DNA of 35,017 nt from Phytopythium helicoides. Taxonomy: Eukaryota; Oomycota; Peronosporomycetes; Pythiales; Pythiaceae. The DNA lies in NCBI GenBank assembly GCA_024867545.1, contig JANFNE010000096.1:1-35017 (forward strand). The letters run 5' to 3'. The position numbers and the translations under genes are program-made. The notes beneath the pieces are model-generated. The model was given only the letters and a program-made list of their open reading frames with translations. It was not told where the DNA came from and did no database searches. Shown here piece after piece: positions 1 through 10,312 of the stretch (positions are counted from its first letter, which is position 1; every line of letters starts with the position of its first letter).

Positions 1-1639
1 CACCATCAGCTGCCCGCATTTGACGCAAAATGGGTTCGACGGAGCTCTCTGCACGCGTTCCTCCGTTGAGCTCGAGCATGAAAAGCGGCAGACGCTCTGC
101 CAAATGGACCCGCACTTTTGACATGTTTTACAGGCGGTGGCGGCGGCATCACACCATCCGGGATCCGGGTGGAGCGAAGTCGCCTGCGGTACTGTACGTA
201 CAGTCTCAGACGCGCCTCAACTGCGAGGGATCCCATTTCTTGTGCTGGGCGGCAGAGTTGAGACGACGGCGATGACCGCCGAGATATACGGAGCGGGGCG
301 ACTGCAAGTGGGCAGGGGACCTAGATTCGCCGAATTCTGCGCCGCCCAATGCGCGCGCGCGGAGCTCGTGACGAGCGTTCAGGAGCCAACACAACGAGGG
401 CCGACGCCGCCATTGGCTCCGCTGTCTGCACACGCTACCCGGCGGCGGCGCGGCCCAACCTGGCGGCTTCCATGCAGCAGCGCCGCACAGTACAGTATAG
501 TATATTTCTAGTCTGCGCTGAAGTTGACGACGGGGCAGGCCAAGCGGGACGAGGCGGAGCGCATGACCTCCTTCCATCTCCGTCCTGGGTTTAGCGGCCT
601 ATTTTGAGGTGTATATAGAAACTATTTGGCTCAAGTATGCACCATCGCACTGGAATGGGGGTGACCCGTTGGTTAGTGACACAACGTCCTTTTCTAGTAG
701 CGCCGATCCACAACGTGTTCAGTACCGTACATTTTCGGGATGGTGACTTACACCGCCCATCACCGGTACAGAGGTTGCAGTGACTGCAAATCCTCTCTCC
801 GGCTTTTTCGCCCCGCGCCGTGCTCATCCTGAGGACGTGCAGTCTACAGTACCGCACACTTCCCGCAGCAGAGAGCTCGCTTGAACCTGCCTGCCTCGTC
901 GCTCGAATGATGAGACGCTGTGTCTGTCTCTACAGCTCACATCACTCGACGCCACCGTCGACCCTCAAAGCTCTGGAGCTCCATCACCACCTTGCATCCA
1001 GCTCGCAGAGCTCGATCGCTCGATGGCACTGCTTCGTTGATGAAGCCCGTCGCCTGCCCGAGCGGGTCGCTGATTGCTCAAACCTCCATCGGCGGGCTGG
1101 ACGCGCAGAGACGCGAAGGCCGGCAGGTGGCTGATCGTCGATCAGTGATCGACAGATCCGGGCACGCTTTCCAGTGTTGCAGAGAGCGCCGGGCAGCGAG
1201 CGGCCACGCGTGCGCAGCGGGGACAAATGTCAGATTTCCGACGCCTCCAACTGGCAGTCGAGAGTGCCGATCAGATCGCCCGTGGCGGAAGCGGCCGCCT
1301 CGCTGAAGGCTGCGAGCGCAATGCGATGAACACGACGCTTTCGTGCTGTCTTGAGGCACGGAATGCACCACCCCCATCGACAACTCCGCCTGCTGCGTCT
1401 CATGCGGCTGGCTGGCATCTCGTCACATTTTTGCATCTCATCACATTTGATGGCTACATCACCGGAGCATTTTGATTCGTCAGCCTCCCACCCAATCACA
1501 TCCGCGTTGAGCTTTCGTAGCGCAAGGCCATTGGATACTGTTTGCCCAATCACCAACGCAGCTACAATCCACCTTCGCGCAACATCTTCCCCCTTCGAAA
1601 CCCTGTCATCCCACCACGACACCTCCCCCGACCATCTCC
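1..1639. other. GC-rich flank with no recognisable gene
   Basis: Only short overlapping reading frames of arginine/proline-rich composition occur here on both strands, typical of chance ORFs in GC-rich DNA, and none resembles a known family. Just upstream of the next gene two CCAAT-type boxes occur (about 1489-1496 and 1541-1548), and a short direct repeat (GCATCTCRTCACATTT, near 1416-1450) that may be part of its promoter. Nothing else is supported. Confidence 0.5.
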
Positions 1640-2399
1640 ATGGTGCGCTGCTGCTGCCTCTGCGCGCGCCCGCCCCCGCCCTCTGACGCTCGTTCTCGCC
1701 CGATGAGCAGGCGAACCAGGCGGCCAAGAAGGCGCAGCGCGCGAGCGCGTCGCTCAGCTCGCGCCTGCAGCAGTGGATCGTCCCCATTAACGTGCGGCAC
1801 CTGTCGCTCTCGTCGGCTCGCCCTCGATTGTGAGGCTGACCCGGTCGCTCTCTGGTGATCGCGCAGGTGCTCTACTTCCTGTACCGCATCGTGTGGCACT
1901 ACGCGAGCATCACCAGCTGGACGCTCGCGGGCTACGTATTCCTGCTTGGATCCACGTACATGAGCTACTCGTGGGTCGTCGGCGCGGCCGAGGAGGGCGG
2001 ATCGAGCGAGTGCGTGGGGAATTGATGCTGAGTGACGACTGCTAGCGTAACGCTGACGCTGCTGTGGCTGTGGACACAGGTACGCCATGGACGTGCTCAT
2101 TATTACGCTCTTCGTGCAGGCCGGACTGCTCGTGTCCGACTACTTTTGGCTCGCCTACCTCGCGGTGAGTGGCAGGACATGGCTCCAGGCAGCTTTCTTT
2201 AACGTCACTAAAGATTGACATACACTTGAAACGTGCAGATCCCGGGTTCCTGCTCTACCATGGTGGCCGCATGCTTCTCAACTATGTCTTCACGCCCGAC
2301 CCGGCCGACAACGAGGATGACGATCCTGCGGCTGCAAAGCGCAAGGAGAAGGCCGAGCGCCGCGCTGCTCGCCCAAAATTCCGCGGTGCGCGGCGGTGA
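1640..2399 (+). CDS. TMEM208: TMEM208/SND2-like ER membrane protein
   Basis: Small endoplasmic-reticulum membrane protein of the TMEM208 (SND2) family, which takes part in SRP-independent targeting of proteins to the ER. Exons inferred by reading through GT...AG introns: 1640-1642 (ATG alone), 1711-1791, 1867-2009, 2080-about 2168, 2239-2399. The product begins MANQAAKKAQ, then has hydrophobic segments (VLYFLYRIVWHY; WTLAGYVFLLG; VLIITLFVQAGLLVSDYFW), the family-typical PGFLLYHGGRMLLNYVF, and a basic tail rich in Lys/Arg/Glu. About 140 residues, slightly shorter than animal TMEM208. The fourth donor is ambiguous: the GTGAGT at 2165 shifts the frame by one base, while GTGGCA at 2169 keeps it open. 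Convergent with the TBC gene downstream. The family assignment rests on the C-terminal half, the exon structure on inference. Confidence 0.7.
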
Positions 2400-2754
2400 G
2401 CTAGGTGAGTGTTGCCATCGTTTCGAGGGGGCTACCACTCTAGGCTTTGCGAATATCAAGCAACCAAGCGTTTGCTGCAATAGACAATCGGGTTTTGCTG
2501 AGCAATGCTCATAATCACTACTATTACTGTACTTCGAGGAAGGTGGTGCTAGCGTTCCAATCCTGCCTCGATGAGCCCCGGTCCGTGGGCGACTGCGCTG
2601 TGATGGTTACCGCGTACTACGCGATGACTAGTGTTGGAGAACTACAATGGGCGATTGGGAGTCTCGGAGGCAGAATAATGCACCTGCTTGATCGAAGACG
2701 CCAGCAAGCGAGGAATCGTTGCCTCGCCGCAGAGCTCTAGGCTCACACTTCAGG

Positions 2755-2856
2755 TCGTGAGGAAGTACTTCCGACCACCACGAGCATCGGAGTATCCCTC
2801 GGCCCGTACTGCAAGTGGATGGCGGCGCTACTTAAAGCAAAAGTACTTCCTCACGA
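2755..2856. repeat. 16-bp perfect inverted repeat with 70-bp loop
   Basis: TCGTGAGGAAGTACTT at 2755-2770 is matched by its exact reverse complement at 2841-2856. It lies between the convergent 3' ends of the TMEM208-like and TBC-domain genes, in the 460-base stretch (2400-2860) that contains no other recognisable gene. It could form a hairpin in the 3' UTR of either transcript or be the ends of a tiny mobile element. Confidence 0.6.
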
Positions 2857-2860
2857 ACCT

Positions 2861-4771
2861 TCATAACTTCCATCGCGGTCGCGCCACTACAGTGGACGAG
2901 TCTGTTGCGACCGCTCTTGACGCCGCAGCTGCAGCTCGCTCCGCCTCCGCTTTCTCCCTATCGCTGCCTCGAAGTGACCTTCGAGATCGCGAAGATATCC
3001 GGGCTGTCAACGAGCCCACACACGACTTTGTTAGCCTCCTGAAATCGAAAATGCACCATAACTTCATCAACTCACACTTGCGGCTGTTTTGCTTTCGCAT
3101 TTGGTCGACGATAGTAGAGGTAATTGCGGGGGCGAACGGCAAACTCGAAGGAGCGTCCGGATCCTCGAATGGATGGCGAGCTATCTCGTAAATGAGATCG
3201 TCCGGTAAGCGGTGCAGAAGCTGCAGCGCTACAGACACGAGGAGGTCGGCCTGAAGCGGTGGGCGAACCGCAGACTCAGCACCTTCATAAGGTCCATGTC
3301 CCTGTGTGTACACGGTAATTCGCTCATGAACATCCCAAGCGATACAGTTGCTGATAAAGCCGCAAGAATCGACGTACTTTTGGAGCAGCTGCTCGCGGAG
3401 CAGTACAGTGTGTGCGACTGCGAGCAACACAACAAAGTGCACGCCCATGGCAAATAACTGCAGCGAACGCCAACGTGGCGAAGTTAGCATACCAATGTAA
3501 GGACTAGCATACAACACATGCGTACCACATCCAGACGCGCAAGAGTTCCGGCAGCGGAGGAACACATGCAAAAAAGGCTGAGTATGAGAGGCAGCGCGTA
3601 AATGCGGGCTGTGATCCCGCGTTTCGATAGGTGTTGAAACAAATCCGGATCCAGCTGGTCACAACCATCAAACCAAACTGTGAGTAAAGGTCGCCTGCTC
3701 ATGCGTATCATACCAAGGACGAGCACGAACCATCTGAAGACACTTGTCAACAAGGACGCAGCCTTGCTCGACGCCCTTGAGCTGCGGTGCCATGTATTGA
3801 GGACAGTGGCGCACAATCAGCTGGCAAAATGTGTAGTATGCGTCCGCCTCCGGAGCACATATAGCAGCGGCGCACATAGGATGTTCATGCCCTGCACATA
3901 ACTAAGCCCAACTGAAGTCAGTCTCGATACGATTTGTCCAAATAGGTCCACAGAAGCTCACTCACCGAATGTATCGTGGCATCCCTGGCTGTTGGGTGGT
4001 ATCCGTCTCGGTTCGTGGATCTTCATCAACCGACCCCGAGCCCTGTACGGGAGAACATGGCTTGATCAGCACTCCACTGCACGCTCAATTGAACTACTGC
4101 AACTCACCAGCTCGTTTATGAAAAACGTTGAGCAGACGCACGAGCTTCTCTTCCGGCACGCGTTGCGCGAACGCCGGATCGCCTCGAAAGTCCGGATGTG
4201 TCGTTGCGGATATCTCCATCGCACTTGGACGCACCGCGCTCTACAAGCTTGGCGTACTCGTCTGCACTCGTGGCGTCCGTATCCACGCCCAGAAACACCT
4301 TCCAGATCTGTCCGCGCAGCGAGCACGACAACGGCTTGCATTTTTCTTCTTCATCAACCTCTGCACTCGAGGACGCGTCCTCTGCTGCCGACGACTGCGA
4401 CAGCGCTTCGTCTTCGTCTGTGCTGGCTCGAACGCCCTTCGAAGGCGAGAAGCCCGCGGCGTCTTCGCGCGGGAGCCCGTAGACGATGACCATGCGCTTG
4501 AGCTCTCGCCAGCGCGCGTACTCGCTGTCAATCATGCGGTCGCTGTCGTCTTCTTGCGCGAGCAAGGCGTCGTCAGCCACCACGCCCACTCTTCCACAGC
4601 AGCCACTTCGAGCAAGTTCACCTACCAAACACGGGCTCGCCGTGCAGCAGCGCCATGTACCGCCTCCGCAGCTGCAGCGAGCGCCCGTGTGAGCGCCGTC
4701 CACATACAAAGCGCAAGTCAAGGCTGCCGTGGCCGCACCTGCGCGTCGGACGGCGCCAGCGGCAGCTTCAT
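2861..4771 (-). CDS. BUB2: TBC-domain Rab/Ras-like GTPase-activating protein, Bub2/Cdc16 type
   Basis: A TBC (Tre-2/Bub2/Cdc16) GAP. The Bub2 branch acts at spindle poles as part of a GAP for the Tem1-like GTPase of the mitotic-exit/septation network. Start at 4771 (MKLPLAPSDAQ), first intron 4738-4672, second exon 4671-4626 (encodes LRRRYMALLHGEPVF), then a long third exon with CSLRGQIWKVFLGV and the IRNDT start of the IxxDxxR arginine-finger motif (about 4.20 kb). The glutamine finger YVQGMN is at about 3.90 kb, followed by PEADAYYTFCQLIVRHCPQY, DPDLFQHLSKRGITARIYAL, GVHFVVLLAVAHTVLLREQL and RLPDDLIYEIARHPFEDP, which is the order seen in Bub2. The frame slips at the arginine-finger motif (~4195) and at an A6 run (about 3570-3575). 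These look like single-base indels because the flanking protein is well conserved. Divergent from the phosphatase gene (283 bp between starts). Confidence 0.7.
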
Positions 4772-5054
4772 GCTCGCCTTCCCCGCCGTCGCTGTGCGGC
4801 CACCGCAGGCGCACGGAATAACCGACTGATTTGCCGGCGCGCGTAAACAGAGGCTATTTATGGTAAAGCGTAGCGTTTTACCGTGAGGCACGCTTCCGCG
4901 GCGAGGTGACTCGCATTCTCGTGGGTACGACGGACGCCGACCGCCTCGCCCTGCGTCGCGGTCCGCTCCCCGCCGAGCGACGAAGCGCCCGCCGCCGCCC
5001 GCTGCGCCCCCGCCCCCCGCCAGTAAACAGCCGCGCGTCGCTACGCCGCGGCCC

Positions 5055-8000
5055 ATGGCGACCGAGCGCGTCGCCGTCCTTGGCGCCCGCGTGCTCGTGC
5101 TCGGCAAGCACGCAGGGGTACGCCCCCGCCTGTCTCCTTATTTGTTTGGCGCCGGCTGACGTCTTTTTCGCGTCTTGGGGGTGGTGGTTGCCCTTGGCGA
5201 CGGACTTTCTCCTTGTTCCCGCAAGACTGTGCGCTATGTGCCGGAGGAGTTGGCCGAACCCAAGGGGAACGACGACGCCGCGCTGCTCGTGGGCGTGGAG
5301 CTCGACCGCGCGCGTGGAGACTCGGACGGCCTCGCGCCTGATGGTCGCCGCCTGTTTGAGTGCAAGCCCAACTTTGGGCTCTTCGTGCGCGTCGACAAGC
5401 TCGCGGTGGGTTTGGGGAGCGTGCTGTGGGTTGATAGAGGGAGCTGCATTGCTAAGGTGTTGTTGCGTGGGTGTTTGTGCAGCCCTTCTCCCCGAGGACG
5501 CAGCTGCGTGCGTCGTCCAGAGCGCGTGGCTGCGCTTCCGCGCTGCGCAAAAGGTGTTGAAGCTTGGTGGTGACAAGGCTGCTTGACGAGAACACTGGAG
5601 GACTTACAGTGAAAACTGGAAACGTGTGGCATTTAGTTCCGACAACTTGTGTTTGCCCACGCATGGAACCTGCTGGACAACAACCAGGAGCAGCTCAATC
5701 TCAAGCGCTCGGCGCAGGTTCAAGTCAGCCGAGCATACACTCGCACAGCTGACCAAGCAAAACGTAAGCTATAGTGTTCCTGCGTTGTGCATGATTTCCT
5801 TCTTCAACTGACGTGTGATATGATCGGTTCCAGTCGCTGACGCGGACAACCTCGGATCTGTCCAAGCTCTCGGTCGGCCCTTCGTACCGTGGACCGCACG
5901 TGACCTGGCCTCTGCGCCTCTCAATGTGCTCTCACTCCTCGAATCGTTCAAGCGCGGCACTATTTTGCACCACAAGTATGTGAGTGAGATTTTGAAGGAG
6001 GCGACTCGGGTCTTCTCGCCACTCCCAACACTCCAGGAGATCGTGCTCGCCGAGGGCGACAAGCTCACGGTGGTGGGCGACCTCCACGGTCAGCTCCAGG
6101 ATTTGTACACAATTTTCGCGATCAACGGGCTGCCCTCGCCAACGAACAAGTACCTCTTCAACGGTGACTTTGTCGATCGCGGACTGTATGGCACTGAAGT
6201 AGTCCTCACGCTACTTATGTTCATGCTGCTATACCCGAAGAGCGTCTTTCTGAACCGCGGAAATCACGATCACGAAACCAGAACTCATGGATGGGTTTGA
6301 GGACGAAATTTGGTCCAAGTACTCGGGCTTGGATGGTGACGAGGATGAGGAAAAGGATCCTGACCGCCCGGTTTCCATGTTCGAGCAGTTCCAGACGTTG
6401 TTTGAGAGCCTACCACTGTGTGCGCTGCTGCAACAAAAGATCTTTGTTGTCCACGGCGGTCTCTTCTCCCGTGACAACGTGACGCTAGCGCACTTAAAGG
6501 CCATTTCTCGAAAGCGCGAGCCACCACTACACCAGACTGGGTTCGAGGACAAGCTGTTTGAAGATATGCTGTGGAGTGACCCGCGCGCAATTCAAGCCGC
6601 CAGCCATCCGAGCGCGGCGCTGGTGTTGAGTTTGGCGTGGATGTGACCAACAATTTCTGCTTGGTGAACCGTGTGGGCATTGATCATTCGCTCGCACGAA
6701 TGCGTGCCGGAGGGCTTCGAAATCCTTCATGGAGGTCGGCTGATCACTCTGTTCTCGGCGTCTCGCTACTGCGGAACCCAAATGAACAAGGGTGCGTTCC
6801 TCACCCTCGGACCGGAACTGCAGCCCGAGATCCAGCAGTTCTACGCGCGCACGCTTGACTCAATCGAATTCTCTGCGAGTGAAAGTGAGGCGACAAAGAC
6901 TGACGAGCAGGGACGGAAGGAAGAGGAAGATGCGGCACAGAAGAGAGAAGTGGCAGCCATGCAAGGCGTGCTTGAGGAAGACACGCTGCGTATGATTGCG
7001 GAGCGCATTTGCGACCACCGCCCGTCACTCTACTGGTACTTTACGCAGCATGACCAAGAACACCACGGGGCGGTGCCTCGTCTCGTGTGGTCAGAAGCCC
7101 TTGCGCTCTGTCTTGCAGCTAGATCTACCCTTCCTCACCTATCAGAAGCAGCTCGCGGATGCGGACGAGGCGACGGGCTCATCAACTACTCTCGCTTCCT
7201 TGCTCGCTATCGCATCGAAAATGACGCCATTGACAGCAGCGGCTGGCAAGAATCATCATTTCTCTATCTGCAAGAAGCTGTTCATTGCGATGGGTGCGGG
7301 TGACCTAAACCAAGCGTTCCAGGTGTTCGATGCCGATGCGAACGGATACATAGAGTTCGACGAGTTCTCAAATGCACTCAAGAAAATGGATACAGGCCTG
7401 TCCGATCAGCAAGTGTTCGCACTCATGCGCACTGCCGATGCGAACGACGATGGCCGCATCGACTTTGGAGAGTTCGCGCAGCGCTTTGAGGTTATCTTCA
7501 CCAAGAGCTCGCGCTCAACGTCCGGCTCGGTCTCGCTGTCTTCCGAGCGTGCATGGCGACGACGTCGATATTGACGCTGAGCTGCCGGAGCCCTCTCCAT
7601 CTCCACTCCCATCTCCGTCGCAGCTATCGCCTGATGCCGACGACACGGCCAAGGCATCGGAAGATGAGTTGCCTCCGCCACCCCACCATCCGACGAGCCT
7701 GTCTTTGCTCGTCGCATATCGAGCGTGGACGAGTCCCAGCCGACTTTCGCGTCCGCACCTGCCACCAATGTGGGACGCCGAGACGATGGACGCGCTGCTG
7801 CAGATCGGCAAGGCGTTGCTGGCACGTGAAGGCTCGCTCAAGTATCACTTCTACCATTTCGATGTCAACCAAGACGGGAGTGCTCAGCCGCAACGAGTTC
7901 GAGAAGGCGCTGACCCAGCTCGGGTTTGCGTTCTCACCGTCGTTGCTGGACCGCATCATGGACGCTGTTGACACAGATGGTGGGACACTCAATCGACTAC

Positions 8001-8372
8001 AAGGAGTTCGTAGCGGCATTCGCTGTCCAGGATGTGCGTGAGAAAGAATCGGCCGGCACTGGTGACATGACATGGCAGAACTCGGTACTGCAGCAGGTGT
8101 CGAACGTGTTTTACCAGCACCGCATCCACATTCGCAATGCGTTCCGCATGTTCGACCGGTCGAACACGGGTGTCATCAGCAAGGATGAATTCCGCGCAGG
8201 TATCTCGGCGTTCAATGTGGTTCTCAACTCGCCGCTGTCGGACGACCAAATGGAGGAGCTCATTGCATTCCTTGACGTCAACAAGGACGGCGTCATCAGC
8301 TACAAGGAATTCTTCGACGGCTTCCGCGTCGTCGACGTGCAGCTCGCGGGCGACGACAGCTCGTCCGAGTGA
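5055..8372 (+). CDS. CAP-Gly / IQ / PPP phosphatase / EF-hand protein (PPEF-like)
   Basis: Calcium-regulated serine/threonine phosphatase of the PPEF/rdgC group with an added N-terminal CAP-Gly domain. Introns inferred at 5118-5225, 5410-5483, 5554-5636 and 5764-5833. The first two exons give a CAP-Gly module (VGVELDRARGDSDG, then FECKPNFGLFVRVDKL), a tubulin/EB-tail-binding fold. Exon 3 has an IQ motif (ACVVQSAWLRFRAAQK), a calmodulin site. The catalytic domain carries GDLHGQ (~6080), GDFVDRG (~6165), RGNHD (~6260), VVHGG (~6450) and RSHECVPEG (~6695), so all metal-binding motifs are present. Six EF-hand loops follow, including DADANGYIEFDE (~7330), DANDDGRIDFGE (~7437), DVNQDG (~7862), DRSNTGVISKDE (~8155) and DVNKDGVISYKE (~8275). 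The frame slips at least at ~5719, ~5915, ~6285, ~6600, ~6690, ~7260, ~7550 and ~7880. Either assembly indels or a recent pseudogene. Confidence 0.75.
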
Positions 8373-8607
8373 CCGGCACCGGCTCAAACGCGGGGTCATA
8401 GGCAAGGTGAATGTGTACATGTTGGCGGAATGAGCCATGCTGTATTCAAGTGGATAGCAAAGCTCTTGAAAGCGGTTGCATTCAAGCAAGCTGCATGTCA
8501 TGCTGCTCGACGGTGGCCACGTTGGAAGTCAAATAGTTTCGCTTTAGTGACTCTCACGGCCAAAATGGCAAGCATTTTTTTCAAATCGAACGCGCAACTT
8601 TTTCAAC

Positions 8608-10109
8608 ATGCGCGCCGCGCTCGAGGCCGTGGCGGGCTTCCTGAGCGCCTACGGGGCGCTCGAGGAGTCCAAGGGTGCGCCCTCGCAGCCGCTGGAGGTT
8701 TCAACTACGAAGCTGACCCCGCTGTAGCTGTGGTGCACGTGCTGGAGCAGCTGGGGATGCCGCTGGCGGCCGACAGCCCCGCGCGGTGGCGCGCGCTCCT
8801 CGCGGCCATGCGCGAGGAGCTGGGCGACGCTCAGCAGCCCGTGGACGCCGTCTTCCTCTTCGAGCGACTCATGCAGCTGGTGATAGCGGCCGTGGTTGTG
8901 TTTTCATGAGTGTGCTGGTTGACACGTTGCTCTCTCTCTGCAGTACGCCAAGATTCCGGACGCGCTGCGTCTGGCACTCTTCACGTCGCCGCTCGTGCTG
9001 CACGTGCGTCTGGAGGCTTCTCTCTGTGCGGGAAAATATATTGCTGCTGATGGTGGTGATTTGGTGGCCAGCTGCTTGTGGAACGCTTCCAGGCGGCATT
9101 CGAGGCAAGCGGGGGCGATTCAGACGATTTTCGGCAGAATCGCGAGCAGCTGCGCGGCGCCGAAGGCGTGCTGGAGCTGATGCTGCTAGTTCTGGACGAG
9201 CTCTTTCCAACCGGGCAGAGCGAAAGCACCCTCGGTCAGTTCCTCGAAGCGTACATGGCTGTATTCCGCTCCAACGACCCCAAGGCACGACATAGTTTTA
9301 CGGCGAGTGTGCGGTTCATGGCGGTTTGCTGACGAGCATGGTCGTGTGATGTTATCAGGCGGAGTGGGGAGCACTACGTGAGCAGCATTTGATCGCCGAC
9401 GCAGCCTTCAGACGAGACATGAGACGCGCGCTGTCGCTCATTGAAAATGCTACATTCGGCGAAACGGCTATCGAGCGAGCTTTCCCGACAACGAACGAGA
9501 GTGAGACGGTGATAACGTAAGTCCGAGCAATGCGCCAGACAGTGGGAACGACGACTGATTAGAGCGGTTGCTACGTTGACAGGAAGCGAGCGCCGCGGAA
9601 CCTGCTGGAGCAGCGGTTCGGGCGCTCTCGCGAGCTTTGGAACGACCTGTCGATCGTGCATTCAGTCCGCGCTGAGACTGCAGGGCGAGGTGACGAGCAT
9701 CCTCCGATTGCCAACAACACTTCGTCGCGTCAAGACAGCGCAGACGAGGAAGGAGTGTGGTCTGCTCGAATTCCAGGTACACTCGAAGCTGATTGTGGCT
9801 TCGATTGTGACCAGCTAACTGGAGGTCTGCGCGTCGACAGACACGGACGAGGCGGCTGCCTCCGACAGCGGTTCGTCCGAGGCCCCAACGTCAACGGGGA
9901 TCAAGCGCAAGCGCAGACGCAAGGCCTGGTCAGTGGACGAGGTGGCGGCGCTCGAGGATGGATACGCCGAGTTCGGGGACCAGCCCAACGTGTGGGTGCT
10001 CATCAAGGCCAAGCACGCCCAAGTGCTGCGCCGCCGCACGAATGTGGACCTCAAGGACAAGTACCGCAACCTGCACAAGGTCGTGAAGGTCGCGCGGACG
10101 GAAGAGTGA
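8608..10109 (+). CDS. Telobox Myb-domain protein, possible telomere-binding factor
   Basis: The last exon encodes a single Myb/SANT repeat (KAWSVDEVAALEDGYAEFG, then VWVLIKAKH) ending in VDLKDKYRNL, the telobox signature of TRF/TBF-type double-stranded telomere-repeat binding proteins. The N-terminal half is alpha-helical and leucine-rich, as would suit a TRFH-like dimerisation domain, but that match is only by character. Introns inferred at 8880-8943, 9004-9071, about 9290-9358, 9517-9582 and 9777-9840. A basic KRKRRRK stretch just before the Myb repeat is a likely nuclear localisation signal, preceded by an acidic serine-rich linker. Start chosen at the ATG at 8608 (MRAALEAVAGFLSAYGALEE); the frame must change once around 8680, by a tiny intron or an indel. 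Could instead be a general telobox transcription regulator. 8373-8607 upstream holds no gene. Confidence 0.65.
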
Positions 10110-10312
10110 CGAGATGCATGGAACCGCCGGTCTCTCCGTTAGTTTGTCCTGAATCCAATCACCCGCACACGCATCATCATCAACACTAACACTGTCGGGA
10201 CACCAATGGGGAGAAGGCTTCGACCGCCCTACCCCGGCTTGTTCTGGTTTGTACTGCTGTCTTTTGGTCCTTGTACACGGCGCTTGGCTTGGCTTGCTTG
10301 CGATGCTCAGCT

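Noticed and set aside
206..577. A 123-codon open frame on the minus strand, and several overlapping ones within 1-1600
   Set aside because: Arg/Pro/Gly-rich composition, overlapping frames on both strands, no family resemblance: GC-rich chance ORFs.
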